A model generated the notes under the pieces. It was given only the letters and a program-made list of their open reading frames with translations, did no database searches and was not told the DNA's origin. DNA of 64,000 bases from Golubevia sp. BC0850 (lineage: Eukaryota > Basidiomycota > Exobasidiomycetes > Golubeviales > Golubeviaceae): the NCBI GenBank assembly GCA_012976225.1, contig JAAVVG010000018.1, positions 186,001 to 250,000 on the forward strand, written 5' to 3'. Shown in pieces: positions 1 through 11,818 of the stretch (its first letter is position 1; each line of letters starts with the position of its first letter). The position numbers and the translations under genes were made by a program.

Positions 1-3000
1 TTTCAAGGAGAAGGTTTCAATCCTAGTAACATACCTTCTACTGATCCTTATCTCAGACCTCCTCCTCAAGATGGTGCTTTACAAGTCGCAAATCATGTCA
101 GAGAAAAGGTTTCCAAAACTGAAGCGCTTTGGTATGAAAGGATTAAGAGAACTCCAATTGCTAGTTTGGTAGCTCCTTCTACTAGAGCTCTGCTTGGGTC
201 AGCTTATCCTATGATGCATCTTTTGGAAAGAGAAAGAGGGAAATTGTTGTCGGAATTGTTGAGTGCGTTGGGATTGGACAAAGGGATTGGGATTAATGAT
301 AGAGAGGAATTGCTCTTGAGTCTTCCAGAAGGGAAAGAGATGGAAAAGGATTCCAAAGCTAAAGGTTCAGGTCTTATGGGTTATAGAATTCTCAACATTG
401 AAAGATTAAGTGATAATGAAGCTAAAGTCACTTTTGAGAATACTGAAAATGGAAAGCAAGTCTCTATGAAATCTCCTTGTGGGAAATTACCTTTTGCAAA
501 TCTCCCTCCTTTAAGCTCAGCTTCCGAAGTCGATACGATCTCAGATCAAGAAGGCGTTGAATTTGACAAGGATGGTTCCACTCCGATTTTGATCACTCCA
601 AGGTTGATGTCTATGTTGTCTTCGATGTTACAACTTCATTGTTTGGGTAGAGATATCTGTTTACTTCCCTCTTCATTAGCAACTGGATCCGGCCCAAACT
701 CTTCTGCAAGCACAAGTTCTTCTAGTATCGCTCAAAGTTCTGCTTCTTCTTCAACTTCCACTTGCATCTCTTTACTAGCTTCTCTCCTAGGTTATCCTTT
801 AGAATCAGTTCATCTTTACAAGGATATCTCTGGTCAAGAATTGATCGCTCGTAGAGCTACTTCTCCTGATGGGTCAACTACTTGGGAATCCAGTCCTCTG
901 CTCAAAGGTCTTCTAGATTTGAATGGAAAGATGGTTCATCTTAACGGAATTGACACTCTTGGACCAACTTTGGGTTCTTTAAGTCGATTGACACAAGATC
1001 GAGAGACAGAACTTTGGGGTGGTAGAAGAGGAACTTTATCAATCAATCATTCAACCAACGAAATCTCCGAAGGTCCTCAAAATCCAAACGATTATCCACC
1101 GTTCGCTTTACTTCCAATTTCACCTTCTTTCAGATTGATTGCCACCTCGGTTTCAAACGTCAGTCAAAATTCATCTGGTGGAATCAAAGCGGATTGGTTA
1201 ACTGAAGAAGCTTCAACTCTTTTCGGTTTCATCGCTCCAAGTCCAATGTCTGAAGAAGAAGAAATGAGAGTCGTCAAACTTCATGCTTTGGCTTCGGCTT
1301 CTAGAACTTTATCAAAAACTCAATCTCAAGGTGGTTATAAACCTCAATTCTCGGATGAAGAATGGTCTTGTCTCTGGGAATTTGCTAGAAAGTATAGAAC
1401 TTTGGGTGGTGACTCTTCTTCTAATTTACAGAAATCTAGAAGATTGGGTACTAGATCTTTGATTAGAATCGCAAGTAGAATGGCTTTGTCTCCTACCGGA
1501 TCTTCAAACGGTTCCGGAGGTTCTGACCTTCATGGTTTACTTTCAAGAGCTCTTTTAACAGAATTCTTACCTCTAACTACTAAGGAATTAATCAGAGATC
1601 TTTTGTCTCAATGTGGAATTCAAAAACCTGGAGCCGAAGGTGCTTTCACTTACAAATCTCCAGGCGAGTTGATAAGAAGGAAGAGAGACGATTTGATCCG
1701 GCATGGGACTTACGAGCTGCCACCTCTCCCCTTCTCCCTTCTCCCTCTCTCAGCTTTCATCGCCGATCCAGAAAAGATTGGAAATGAATTGGTTTTCGTC
1801 GATCGAAATGCTATGGGAACCTCTCAAGGTGATACAAGTCTTTCTGAAATTAGGATTCCAATCTTCAATGTCGAGAAGAATGACCCAGATGGAAAGGATT
1901 TGATTCCAACCATGTCTTCCTTCTACAACAATCCAACCCAATCTCTACTGATGAGAGAAATCGCTCTGGATTTGGAGAAGTTAGATCAACATGTTTTGTT
2001 GATGGGAAATCAAGGAACTGGAAAGAATAAGGTTATAGATCGAATTTTGGAACTCTTAAATAGACCTAGAGAATACATGCAACTTCATAGAGATTCAACT
2101 GTCGCTCAAATTCTTCAATTAGTTCAGTTAGAGAAAGGACAATTGAGATACATTGATAGTCCATTGGTAAGGGGAATCAAGACTGGAAGAGTAGTAGTTG
2201 TCGATGAAGCTGACAAATGCTCAGCTGCCGTCACCGCTGTTTTCAAATCCCTGGCAGAAAGAGGTGAATTGACCTTACCTGATGGAAGAAGAGTTAGACC
2301 TCCTGGAAGTATGGGAGCCGATGACGATGTCTTAGTTCATCCATCTTTCAAATTAGTCTTGCTTTCAAATCGTCCAGGTTTCCCTTTCTTGGGAAACTCT
2401 TTCTTAGAAGTCATCGGTGAAGGTTTCTCTTGTTTCTCTGTTTCAAACCCAGATCTTCATTCTGAAATTAGATTGTTAAGTCAAGCTGCTCCTCAAGTAC
2501 CTGAAGAAATGATCAAGAAATTAGTTTTGGCGGTTGGCGATCTCAGAGATGCTTTCGATTCTCAACAGGTTTCTTATCCTTATTCTTTGAGAGAATTACT
2601 TCATATCGTTAGACATATGAATCAATTCCCTGAAGAAGACTTAACTTCTGTACTTCTTAATGTTTTAAGTTTCGATTTACATAAACCTGAGAGTATGAAT
2701 TTCGTTGTTGAGATTTTGAAAAAGAGAGGTTTACCAATCAAAGGTTTGGATTTAGGATCGGTTAGAGAAGTTGCTCAAGAAGGTTCTACAAAGGCTAAGG
2801 AAGGTTTGAAAGTGGCTTATGATCCAAAGAAAGAAGGTAAAAGTACTGATTTGGATAAACCGAAAGAGGGTAAAATCGATAAAGATGGTAAACCTCATGT
2901 TGGTGGAAATACCTGGAGAGGTGGAACTGGAGGTAGAGACACAGCGGGGATGGGTGGTAGGGGAGGTTTTGAAAGACTTTGGGACGGTAATAAAGTTCAT

Positions 3001-4324
3001 CAGATCTCTGACGAATTGAAGAAAGATGTTCCGGATCATATTAAGAAACAAGCAAGAGAGATGGCAAGAGAAGCTTTGGCTAAGAAGTTGGCTGAGGAAG
3101 GAATGACTTCTCATGAAGGAGCTACTTATCAAGCTTACAAGAGAGAAAGTGAGTTGATTTCGGAGGAGAGGTAAGGTCGCGTCATTATCTCTACACCAAG
3201 AGGCCACTTTGACACTAAAAAAAATTATTCAATTCAATTTTCTAGTCAACGAAACTCATCCTTCTCTTTCCCTCTCCCTCTCCCTCTCCCTCTTCCTCTT
3301 TTAGTGTTACCTCAAACTCAACACTTGCTTAACGTCCTCAATGATCTCCAAGCCAATGCTAAGGAACGTAGCTGGTTGACTCGTCAACAAGAAGGAGAAC
3401 TTGACGAACGTCGATTGACCGACGGGCTAGCAGGTGAAAGATCTATCTTCAAAAGAAGACAAGAAGCTCCTCCCGAGTTAGGTGCTCCTCAGACCAAACC
3501 TAAACGTCTAAGATTTGTGGTCGACGTCTCGGCATCAATGTACGCAATGCAGTTTGATGGAAGACTGGACAGGCAGATCAAGACTGTGGTAGTGAGTTAT
3601 CAACCTTGATTTTGAGATCTCTGAGAAGTCTCCGTTTCATGAACTTTGCCTTTTTCTCTTTTCTTTTCTCTTTCTTCAGATGATCATGGAAGCTATGAGT
3701 AAGACTGATCCTTCCAAGTACTCCTGGTCCATCTATGGTCACTCGGGAGATGAAGACTTCATCCCTTTCGTCAAAGATGAAGCTCCTCCAACTTCGGATG
3801 GTAAACGTTGGAAAGTATTGAAGGACATGTACGCGCACACTCAATTCTGTGGTTCAGGTGAGTAAAGGCTTATCATTGACTTTGAGTATCTACTTCGTCA
3901 GATGATTCTGACCCCTCTCCTCCTCTCATTACTTCCTTTTAAGGTGACAACACTCTTCGTGGAATCGAGAAAGCTGTCAGAGACGTAACGAAAGTTGAAG
4001 GTGACGATTACTTCGTCATCGCTCTTTCCGATGCCCAGATGAGCAGATATGGAATCACCTCCGCCATGTTGACCAAATCTTTGAACACTTCTGAGAAAGT
4101 CAAGAGTGCTGTGAGTAGGTGATTCTCAAGACTTCCTCGGTCGAGGTGCCTCAGCTCTTACTGAACGAATCATCTTCATCCTTTTCCACCAGGTCATCTT
4201 CATCGATAGAGGACAGGAAGCTCAACACATCGCTCGTCAAATGGCTGGGAAAGCTCATATCGCAAGGGAGACTAAGGATCTACCTCAGGTTCTCTCCTCC
4301 ATTCTGACTGCTATGGTCTCGTGA
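1..4324 (+). CDS. VWA8-like AAA+ ATPase with C-terminal VWA domain (5' partial)
   Basis: Open from the first base, so the N-terminus lies outside. Exons: <1-3148, 3305-3591, 3680-3857, 3944-4110, 4193-4324; all junctions keep phase and about 1,303 residues are visible. A Walker A motif (GNQGTGKN, near visible residue 668) and Walker B (VVVVDEAD, near 731) belong to the AAA+ module. Exon 2 carries a MIDAS motif DVSASMY, and exon 4 IALSDAQMSRYGI, as in the VWA domain of von Willebrand factor A domain-containing protein 8. Animal VWA8 is a mitochondrial ATPase; location here is inferred. The first visible intron has two possible donors, 3149 (GTGAGT) and 3171 (GTAAGG). Only 3149 joins in frame to the strong acceptor at 3304, and it restores the family spacing before LNDLQANAKERSWL. 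Family assignment is very sure. Confidence 0.93.
3264..3304 (+). repeat. CCCTCT-type pyrimidine tandem repeat at an intron acceptor
   Basis: A short run of CCCTCT units ends in CTTTTAG and serves as the polypyrimidine tract of the first VWA8 intron. It is open in one frame but would add a Pro/Leu-rich insert absent from the family, so it is read as intron. Confidence 0.6.
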
Positions 4325-4671
4325 TTTAGGAATTAACCTTAGCTGCTTTATGTACAGAATGAAAAGAAAGCTCTTTAGAGGTCGTCTATAGAACCATAGA
4401 ATGATTCCTTGTATCTGTAAATACTTTTCTCGCTCAATCTCATTTAATCCCAATTTTCATTGCTTGTGTTGAACTTGATGGAAGCGTGAAGCAGGCAGGC
4501 ATAGAAGGTAACGTTCAGTAGGAAACTTGAGGGAAGTCGAGTCGATAGTGTCAACAAGATTCAATTCACAGCGATGGTTTACACACAGTAAGCACAATTG
4601 GAGAGAGAAGGTAACGAAGAATGAAAGTCCACAACATCTATTTAAATACACAATGAAAAAACCACACCAAC
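4325..4671. other. Intergenic, between convergent 3' ends
   Basis: About 350 bases between the stop codons of the VWA8-like gene (plus) and the chitinase (minus). It must hold both 3' UTRs. No reading frame or repeat of note is seen. Confidence 0.5.
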
Positions 4672-6707
4672 TTAGAACCCAGTGATACTCTTAACGGTGG
4701 AGACCATGTTGGCAGCGGTTCCATCAAGTCTATTCTGCCATAGACTCATTCCACCAGTCCAACCCTTGTTCTTAGCTTCCAAAAGAATGTTACCTAAAGT
4801 CTTTGGAGCAATGTAACCATTGGAAGCATCATCCGCTTGAGCTGGCTTTCCAACAACCATCTTCTCAGCTGGGAATCCTTGATTGTTGATAATTTCGAAT
4901 AGAGAAGAACCTGGGAAGATGTTTCCACCATCGTAGAGCTGACCGTTCTTGGTTGTGTAAGAGTCTTGATTGTAGAATTGAGTGAAGTAGTAATCGATCA
5001 TGGATCCTACTTGCTTGTTGATCTCTGCGTATCCTCCGTCAGACTTTGGGAAGGAAAGGGAAAGGTGTGGGAGATAAGGTGAGGTGAGAAAGAAGCTGGC
5101 TCTTAGAGATGAAAAGGTAGTGCTGTGATGTTCTCTACTTACTGGGTATAGTTCTCTGACTAGCCAAGGAGCAACAGGGGCATGAGTAATGAGAAGAGGG
5201 CTTGGAAGTCTCTTTCTCAATTCCTTAGTAAGAGTGATCAACCAAGAGACTGAGAGACCTTCAGCGAAAGTGTCGAACTGCAGTAAGAGATGAAGGAGCA
5301 GCCGGAAGGAGTAAGGAGAGTATGAGGTGACCATAGGGCGCGAGAAATAGACAGAGAGGTCAGATCGATCTCGCAGGGATGAGAGTCTAACTAAGGCTTC
5401 CTTGCCCCTCACACTCCTTGCCTTCACTCACCTGTTCGTAATCAATATCAACTCCATCTAAGTTGTAGTCCAAGACCAACTTAGCCAAGCTGGCAGCGGC
5501 AGCAGTCGCGTTGAGATTTGTCTGAGGTCTATCAGTAGATCCGAAAGCTGAAACTAAAACTTTGATACCGGCAGCCTTGTACTTCTTGAGAATGGCAGCA
5601 CGAGCGGAAGCAGAAGCAGATGTGAAGTGTAGAAGAGTATCGGCCGGACCAGTATCAGACAGCCAGAAAGCGAGATTGTAAATGGTGACACCTAAAGAGA
5701 GAAGGGTGGGAAGCGTCGTCAGTCAAAAGGATTGAGAGAAGGAAGAGAGAGATTCGATGATCGGATTTGGTGTAGGAATACTCACCTGGAATATCGGCTG
5801 GATCTGGTAATCCAGTTGAAGAGGTTCCCCAGTAATCTTGGTATAGAGCGAATTGAGCTTGAGAAGTTGCAGTAGAAACGGCGGCAGTAGAAGAAGAAGT
5901 AGTGGCTGAAGTGGCTTTAGTTGAAGCAGCAGCGGTAGTGGTAGCTTTGGTAGAAGAACCTGTTGAAGTGGAAGAGCTCTTAGCAGTGCAAACTCCAGTA
6001 GCGGCAGTTGAACTTAAAGAAGCGATGGGATTAGAGACAGGACCTGAGTTTCTTGTGAAACCATAAGAGTAAACCACCTTCGCACTTCCACCGAAACTTG
6101 GACCTTTGATGAGAGTGGCTGTTGACTTTGACATCTTTCCATCATATGTGGCACAAATGAGGTTGGTATCGCTTGCACCTTTGAGTTGGATGGCATGGAA
6201 GAAACCACAATCGTTTGTCATTTCGCAGAAAGCGGCGCAATCATCGATTTGAGATTGACCGATCGTTGTTCCCGTTCCTAGAGATTTACGGGAGAGGTAC
6301 ATTCCATTAGATCCAACAGGTCCGAAGGAGACTCGGGCACCATCGATTCCCCATGAGTAACGGTAGAGGATTGGAGCTGTGAAGGAGGTTGTGTCTGGGA
6401 GAGAGAGAAAGAGAGAAAGGAGACGAAATATGATAGAGGGGACGTGAGCAGGTAGAACGGATGATGAGGAGATGAAGGAATAGTGGAGGAGAAGAGGGCG
6501 AAATCAGGGGGTGGGTCACGAGAGACGAGACGAGAGACGCAGCGCGCAACCTCAAAGGCGAGAACAGTACTCACATCGTCTGTGTGGAAGCAAAGAGAAT
6601 GAAGACCCAGCCGGCTGAGCTTCAACTCCTTGAGATGATAGTAGGGCGAAGAACGAAACTGTCCAAAGGAAGGAGAGAAGAGCTTTGAAATTCGAACCTG
6701 GAATCAT
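4672..6707 (-). CDS. Secreted GH18 chitinase with N-terminal Cys-rich (PAN/apple-like) module
   Basis: Exons (minus): 6707-6575, 6394-5786, 5691-5432, 5277-5143, 5043-4672; 502 aa. The start gives a signal peptide (hydrophobic core LWTVSFFALLSS) ending near VEAQPA. Next is a Cys-rich stretch (C-x3-C-x5-C pattern DDCAAFCEMTNDC, later ICATYDGK) resembling a PAN/apple-type module, then a long Ser/Thr/Ala linker typical of O-glycosylated secreted enzymes. The catalytic domain starts about residue 205 (FALYQDYWG) and carries the GH18 signature DGVDIDYE, with Glu333 the expected proton donor. GH18 enzymes cleave beta-1,4-GlcNAc polymers; a role in wall remodelling is inferred. The catalytic part (about 300 aa) is of usual length. 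The exact class (endo- or exo-acting) is open. Confidence 0.92.
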
Positions 6708-7681
6708 CTTCAAGATGTGCGTTTGATTTGATTAACTTGTTATTGTTTTGGATTTTTCGAAAGAATGTGAATAGGGTTTGAAGAGAGAGTGTTTTGAAAG
6801 AAGAGAGGCAAGAGAAATAAAGAGAAGAAGAAGAAGAGAAGAGAGAAAGATGGGTAGAAAGAAGTTCAAATGGTCGCAGACGAAGAGAAGAAAAGAGAAA
6901 ACAAGAAAGAAACCGAAGTGAGCTGTCCTTTTTAAACCTCTTGGCCTCAGAGTTTTTCGAGGGACGACAAACATGGTCGGAGTTTTGGTGCTGGAAAGTT
7001 TTGATGGATCAAACTCGTCTCTCTGTCAGAGTGCCTCGAGCGGCTGAGTTTCCGAAAGGAGTTAGAAAGATTTCAATCGAAAAATGAAATCATCGAGGGA
7101 AGTTCGAAATCCGCTTCGAAGGACAGAGTGAAGTTGAAGTTGACTTTCTTACACGTCGATTCGCCCAGACGTGACGTGGGTTGTCGTTCAACAATTTCCA
7201 AGGCGGTTTCTGAAAATGATGCGTGGACTTTCCGGAATGACGACAAGATGAAGGAACCGGATGTTGAGAGATTTTCAACGTTTAAGGAACCAGGGGGGGA
7301 AGAGCCGAAAAGTGACGTCTCGGCCTCGCCTTGATGGTGAAGAGAAGAAGTCTGAAGAACGTGAGGTGGTTCACACGCGATGAGATCACGAGATGCTCTC
7401 TTCTTATAGAACTACGAAATTTGAGTTATTTGCTGCTGGTTACTGATTGCCCCGTTGTGTACGGAGATCGGAGGGAGAAGAGGTGAAAGTGAGAATAAAT
7501 GGATGCACCTCACGTTCCTAATCGACACCGCAGTCCTTCGATGCGTTCTTCTCTGAGAGCTCAGAGCCTCCTCTAATTGAGCTTCCAGGCATAGACTAGC
7601 CCAAAAGTGAAGCATCAATTGTCAAGAGCATTCCTTACTGATACAGAGACACCGCCATTCCTCGAATTTCACACCATGTAT
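6708..7681. other. Intergenic; chitinase promoter side
   Basis: About 970 bases between the chitinase start and the glyoxalase II stop. A TTTAAAAA-like element on the minus strand near 6928-6936 could act as a TATA-type element for the chitinase. The short reading frames here have no recognisable content and I call no gene. Confidence 0.4.
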
Positions 7682-9179
7682 CTAAACCTTACTCTTGAAC
7701 CCACCCCCATTCTTGGCCTCTCTCAAAACCCTCATAGTGGCAATCTCATCCCCTTCCGTTCCACATTTCTTTTGAACTTCTGAATCTTTGGTCATCATGA
7801 AGACATTCCATTCTTTCTCATCTCCAATGTTAAAGATACCAGTCGTGACTCCGTTATTCTTCTTCTCTGCACAGAAAGTTTGAAGCTTCTCGATGGCAGA
7901 TCTTTGTGGAAGAACTGAAGCTGAGAAATCTACGTTTGATTTGGTATATTCGTGACCGACGTAAGTGACGGTGTCGTTTGGAAGAGCTGAGAGAACTACG
8001 TTTAGAGCTTGATGCATTTCTTCTGGAGTCCCCTCAAAGAATCTTCCGCAGCCTGAAATGAAGAGAGTATCCCTGAAGAAGAAGTTAAGAAAGTTTGTGG
8101 CAATGAGGAGGAGGGAAAGGGGGAGGAAGTAAAGGAGATAAGAAACGTGAGAGGAGGGTAGAGACGAGGAAGGTCAGAAAGCAGGCCATCGCAATGCGAC
8201 TCGAACTTCTACTCTTCGTCATAAAGATGCTTCTCTTGTCCTCCGGCCCTGATTGACTGGCTTTCATAGGAGCGACCGAGATCTGTTGCTTCTTATGCCC
8301 GGCAGAGATAACTTCACCCAGGTGTCTGGATATCCTTCGACTGCAGCCTTTGAGCTAAAGGCAAGAACCTCAACATATTTCCAAGTTCAGCAAAAGAGTC
8401 TTTGGAAGGTCGGGACGCAGCAGCTCATGATCTCAAAAGACACAGCTGAGTTGTAGCTCCTGCGATGCCCCTTAGACTCAATACCCTTCCGCCGACTTTG
8501 CTCTTCAATCTAGCCAGCATCTACTCAAGACACCACCTCGAAAGGAAGCGACTGAGAGAATCAGCCATCCTTCTCCTACAGCTCTTACTCCCCGCCTTCT
8601 CCACTCCGCATCCTCCATCTCAACTCACCCAGTAAAGACGGCTCTTCTGACCTCTCCCTCCGGCAATGAATCTCTCTTATCCTCCAAGTAGAAGCAAACA
8701 CTATCCTGAGTATGACAAGGAGTAGCATTTCCGGTTACATCGATTTGACTCTCCTTGCTAAACTTGAATTGATCTCCATGACCAATTTTGTCTGTCAGCT
8801 TTGGAACCATGTCACTACCACCCCAAGTCTTTGCTTGAGGATAAGTCTGAGAGAAAGCTTCATTTCCGCCTGTATGGTCTTGATGGTGATGAGTTGAAAT
8901 GTTTCCTAGAACATTCGAATCTGAAAGCTTGTGCTGCTCGATAGCAGACTTCATCTTTGATGGATCGAATGGATCAACAAAGACCAATGATGGAGGTGAA
9001 ACTGAAGTATCTTTGATAATGTAAGAGTAGTTATCTTGACGACATGGAACTGGAATGATTAGCATTTTCGAAGAGGGACTGCTTGAGAACTGACGATTGA
9101 GACGAGGAAGATTGGATTGAAGTGTGGTTCTTTGAAGTAGAGTTGGTTTGAAGATTGATGTAAGCTTCGTTCTGATCAT
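7682..9179 (-). CDS. Hydroxyacylglutathione hydrolase (glyoxalase II)
   Basis: Two exons, 9179-8629 and 8072-7682; 313 aa. Glyoxalase II hydrolyses S-lactoylglutathione to D-lactate and glutathione, the second step of methylglyoxal detoxification. The metallo-beta-lactamase signature THHHQDH (residues 96-102) supplies metal ligands. Across the splice junction the family motif GDTLFISGCGRFFEG is rebuilt, followed by YVGHEYT with a further ligand His. The first 38 residues are rich in Arg, Ser and Thr and lack acidic residues, as in a mitochondrial presequence. A second in-frame Met at codon 39 (MLIIPVP) is where cytosolic glyoxalase II proteins usually begin. The intron is 556 nt, by far the longest in the window. 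Function is very sure; dual targeting is inference. Confidence 0.94.
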
Positions 9180-9555
9180 AAAATTGAGGAAGTGGCCTTT
9201 GGGATTAAGGGAGGAAGCAGCGTTTGTGGAGCAAAGCTTTGTGTCGTGTGCAATTCGTCCCTTGAATTCCAATCATCATTTCGAACGGCAAAGGAAAGGA
9301 ACAATTCGCTCGGTTCATCGCATCAAGCATCAAAAGTCGTGAGATTCTGGCTAATTCGTTGAGTTTCATTTTGTGTGACAGAAATCTTTACACGAGTATA
9401 CTTTGCGAAATGCTATAGTGTTTCGTTGAATAATACTAAGCGTGAGTTAAGTGACATATGACACGGAGCAAACAGAGCAAATAAGATAGAAAAGGACTAT
9501 TCAGAGGCTGAAAAGTGAAGAAGCCGAAATGGTTGGAAGAAAGCGACGAAGGGAT
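9180..9555. other. Intergenic; glyoxalase II promoter and carboxypeptidase 3' side
   Basis: About 375 bases without a gene, between the glyoxalase II start and the carboxypeptidase stop, both on the minus strand. No clear regulatory motif is seen. Confidence 0.4.
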
Positions 9556-11730
9556 TTAAGCTCCTAGGTTAGCAGTTTTTCCTAGAAGGTATTGAAGAAG
9601 CTTGAGACCTGCGTAAGGGGTATATTCTGGAATCTCGTGTCCGGCTAGGTAGACGGTGTTGAAGGTTAACCCTCTCTCAGTTACAAAGTCTCCGGCATGA
9701 TTTCCCTGTGTGTCGATAAGTGGGGTCAAAGGAGGCTTGGTAAATCCTCTAGCTCCACCCCAAGTGATGTTCTGTAGACCTAGAGCAGTTCCATTAGTCA
9801 TGATTAAACCATCCAAGTTTCCGTTAGAGACGATGTTTCTCTTAGATGGAGCACTGTCGATAACAGAAGTCAGGACAGTCTTGTCGGGAGTTGGCGATCC
9901 ATCTCCGTTGGGGAAGACACCTTGGTTGCACAAGTTCCATTTCTTTTGGGGAGCGTGAATATACTTTTGAAGATCCTTGTTGTCGAAGAAGGTAGCTTTG
10001 TTGGCTTGGTTTGGATCGTTTGGATCTGCAGAAGAAAGAAAGTGAGAAGGTTCGAGGTCAGCCTTCTCATTTGATTTAAACTCAAAGAAGTGAATGACAG
10101 CTTACCTCCTAGTACACTTGGTGGATTTGGTTCGACTTGTTGAGAAATGTCATAGATGTTGAAAGCTGAGTTTTGAGTTTGAGCAGCATCGTAGTAGTAA
10201 TCGAAAGTTCTACAGTTGTGACTGAAAGCGGGCAGAGGTCCTTTGGGAGGATAATTAAGGTTCTTGGAAACATAACTGTTCTTTCCAATTCCTAACCCAC
10301 ACCTGACGGCCTCATCGTTGATCTTCTTAACTTGGCTGGCTGTAAGATGAAGGTACTTGTCATTGTTGGTGGCAACGAAGTCGGATGTAACTGCGTAGTT
10401 CAGTAGATCTTCATCAACAATCACTCCGTCGATGATCCAAACTCCTTGAAGGTTGTGCTTGTTTCCTTGCTTGTACAGAGCGTTGGCGATGTAAGGGATG
10501 TAGGTACCGGCATAGGACTCTCCAGTGATCCATAACTTCTTGCTCTGCATTTCTGGGAAAGTTTGATAGAAGTTGTCTAGGAAACCAGATACGGCTGCAG
10601 CAACATCATCTTCGTTCTTGGCGTATGGAGAACCGACAGTGAATCCAGTTCCTGCAAACGTTTCGTCGAGACGGAGAAGATGAATCAGTCGCTGAGATTC
10701 TGGGACTCTCTCTTCAACGTTCGAGCATACTTACCAACAGGTTGCTCAATATAAAGAACATTAGCCTCCTGAGTCCACGAAGTGGTCTTGGAGGAATCGA
10801 TAGGAGCTGAAGTTCCGGGAAGGTAAGAGATAGGACCATTCTCTTGTAAGAATCCGCTGCAAGAAGAGAGTGAGGTGGGCGAGAAGAGTTAGTTCCACTC
10901 CAAGATCCAAACGAAAGAAAAGGCAACAAAACTCGACTAACGAAAGAGAAGAGCACCCGGGTCTGTTTCGATTTGGAGAAGAAAGAGAAGTGTGAAAGAT
11001 TAGGTCCGAGGGTGAGCTTAGCGAAGTAGATTGCGCAGAGAAATCGGGAAGTTGAAAGAAGATTAGAGTGATTCCAACTCACCCTCCGTTCAACCAGATG
11101 ACCAGATCATCCGAAGGAGTTTCAGCTCCCCAAAGCCAGAAGAAAAGTTCCCTTGCTTTCGAGGTTGCGATGGGGATGTTTCCGGCCCAAGATGTCTTGG
11201 TCGAGAATCCTACTGAAGGGATTTGGTTGCCAACCTGTTGGAGACGTAGTGATAGAAGTTAGCTGGAGTTCTTCAAAATCAAGATTGATTTGCCAACACT
11301 GACCTGGAAAGGTTTGGCAGCTGGTATGATTCGGGGTGGCAATTCGAGAAGATTCATAGCGTCAGCCATCGAAACTAAAGGAAAGCTCTTCTCAAGGTCT
11401 TTTGGGTTTTCCTCGAATGAAAGAGCATAACTCACCGGATCCAGCAAAAGAAAGAGTAGAGTTGCAAGCATTACCGCAGCCACTGGAAGCAGCGTTGATC
11501 TGAGGAGAGGCAATCTTGGATTGAATGTTCGAACTTTTCCTGTCTCCATACTTCTTCTGACGAGATGCCTCGACACGCATACCCAAAGTTAGGGGATCAG
11601 CTGGTCCAGATCGGAGGTTACCTCGTGCTGGGACGTATTCATCTTGAGCTGCTGGAGCTGGCACGGCTCCAATGCCAGCTCCAACACCAGCTAGGAGGGC
11701 AAGAGAAAGAGACAGGATTGAGCTCTTCAT
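9556..11730 (-). CDS. Secreted/vacuolar serine carboxypeptidase (peptidase family S10)
   Basis: Seven exons (minus): 11730-11436, 11374-11304, 11234-11083, 10962-10942, 10856-10735, 10651-10106, 10025-9556; 558 aa, all phases agree. A signal peptide (SSILSLSLALLAGVGAG) opens the protein. S10 enzymes remove C-terminal residues using Ser-Asp-His. The Ser motif GESYAGTY (Ser266), a candidate Asp in NGNLDGLIMTNGT and a candidate His in AGHEIPEY near the C-terminus are all present. The oxyanion-hole motif NGGPGCSSLSGF is assembled from three exons; the middle one is only 21 nt and encodes PGCSSL. A shorter model without it would lack this essential motif. A TATA box lies about 80 bases upstream. 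Substrate preference and final compartment cannot be read from sequence. Confidence 0.94.
10942..10962 (-). other. 21-nt microexon of the S10 carboxypeptidase
   Basis: Flanked by acceptor AAACAG and donor GTTAGT on the minus strand. It contributes one base, six codons (PGCSSL) and two bases. With flanking exons it completes NGGPGCSSLSGF, the conserved oxyanion-hole loop of S10 peptidases. Because 21 is divisible by three, skipping it would keep the frame but delete the loop. Confidence 0.85.
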
Positions 11731-11810
11731 GATTTCTTGCCAGGTGAAAGGGGTAGAGAGATTGAAAAGAGAGTGGGGAGGGGAAGGAGAAGACAAGAGA
11801 AAGAAAAGGC

Positions 11811-11818
11811 CTTTTATA
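11811..11818 (-). promoter_or_regulatory. TATA box of the carboxypeptidase gene
   Basis: TATAAAAG on the minus strand, about 80 bases upstream of the start codon and followed by a pyrimidine/purine-biased leader. Its position fits a fungal TATA element. Confidence 0.6.

Noticed and set aside
2752-3207. 151-codon minus-strand frame under the VWA8-like gene
   Set aside because: It is the antisense of confirmed coding sequence, low-complexity Ser/Phe/Leu, without splice or family support.
3171-3245. Alternative first VWA8 intron (GTAAGG donor, acceptor at 3245)
   Set aside because: It keeps frame but inserts a Pro/Leu-rich stretch absent from the family; donor 3149 with acceptor 3304 gives family-like spacing.
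8020-8072. Suspected frameshift in glyoxalase II exon 2
   Set aside because: Recounting the bases restores the frame: GDTLFISGCGRFFEGTPEEM reads through without a break.
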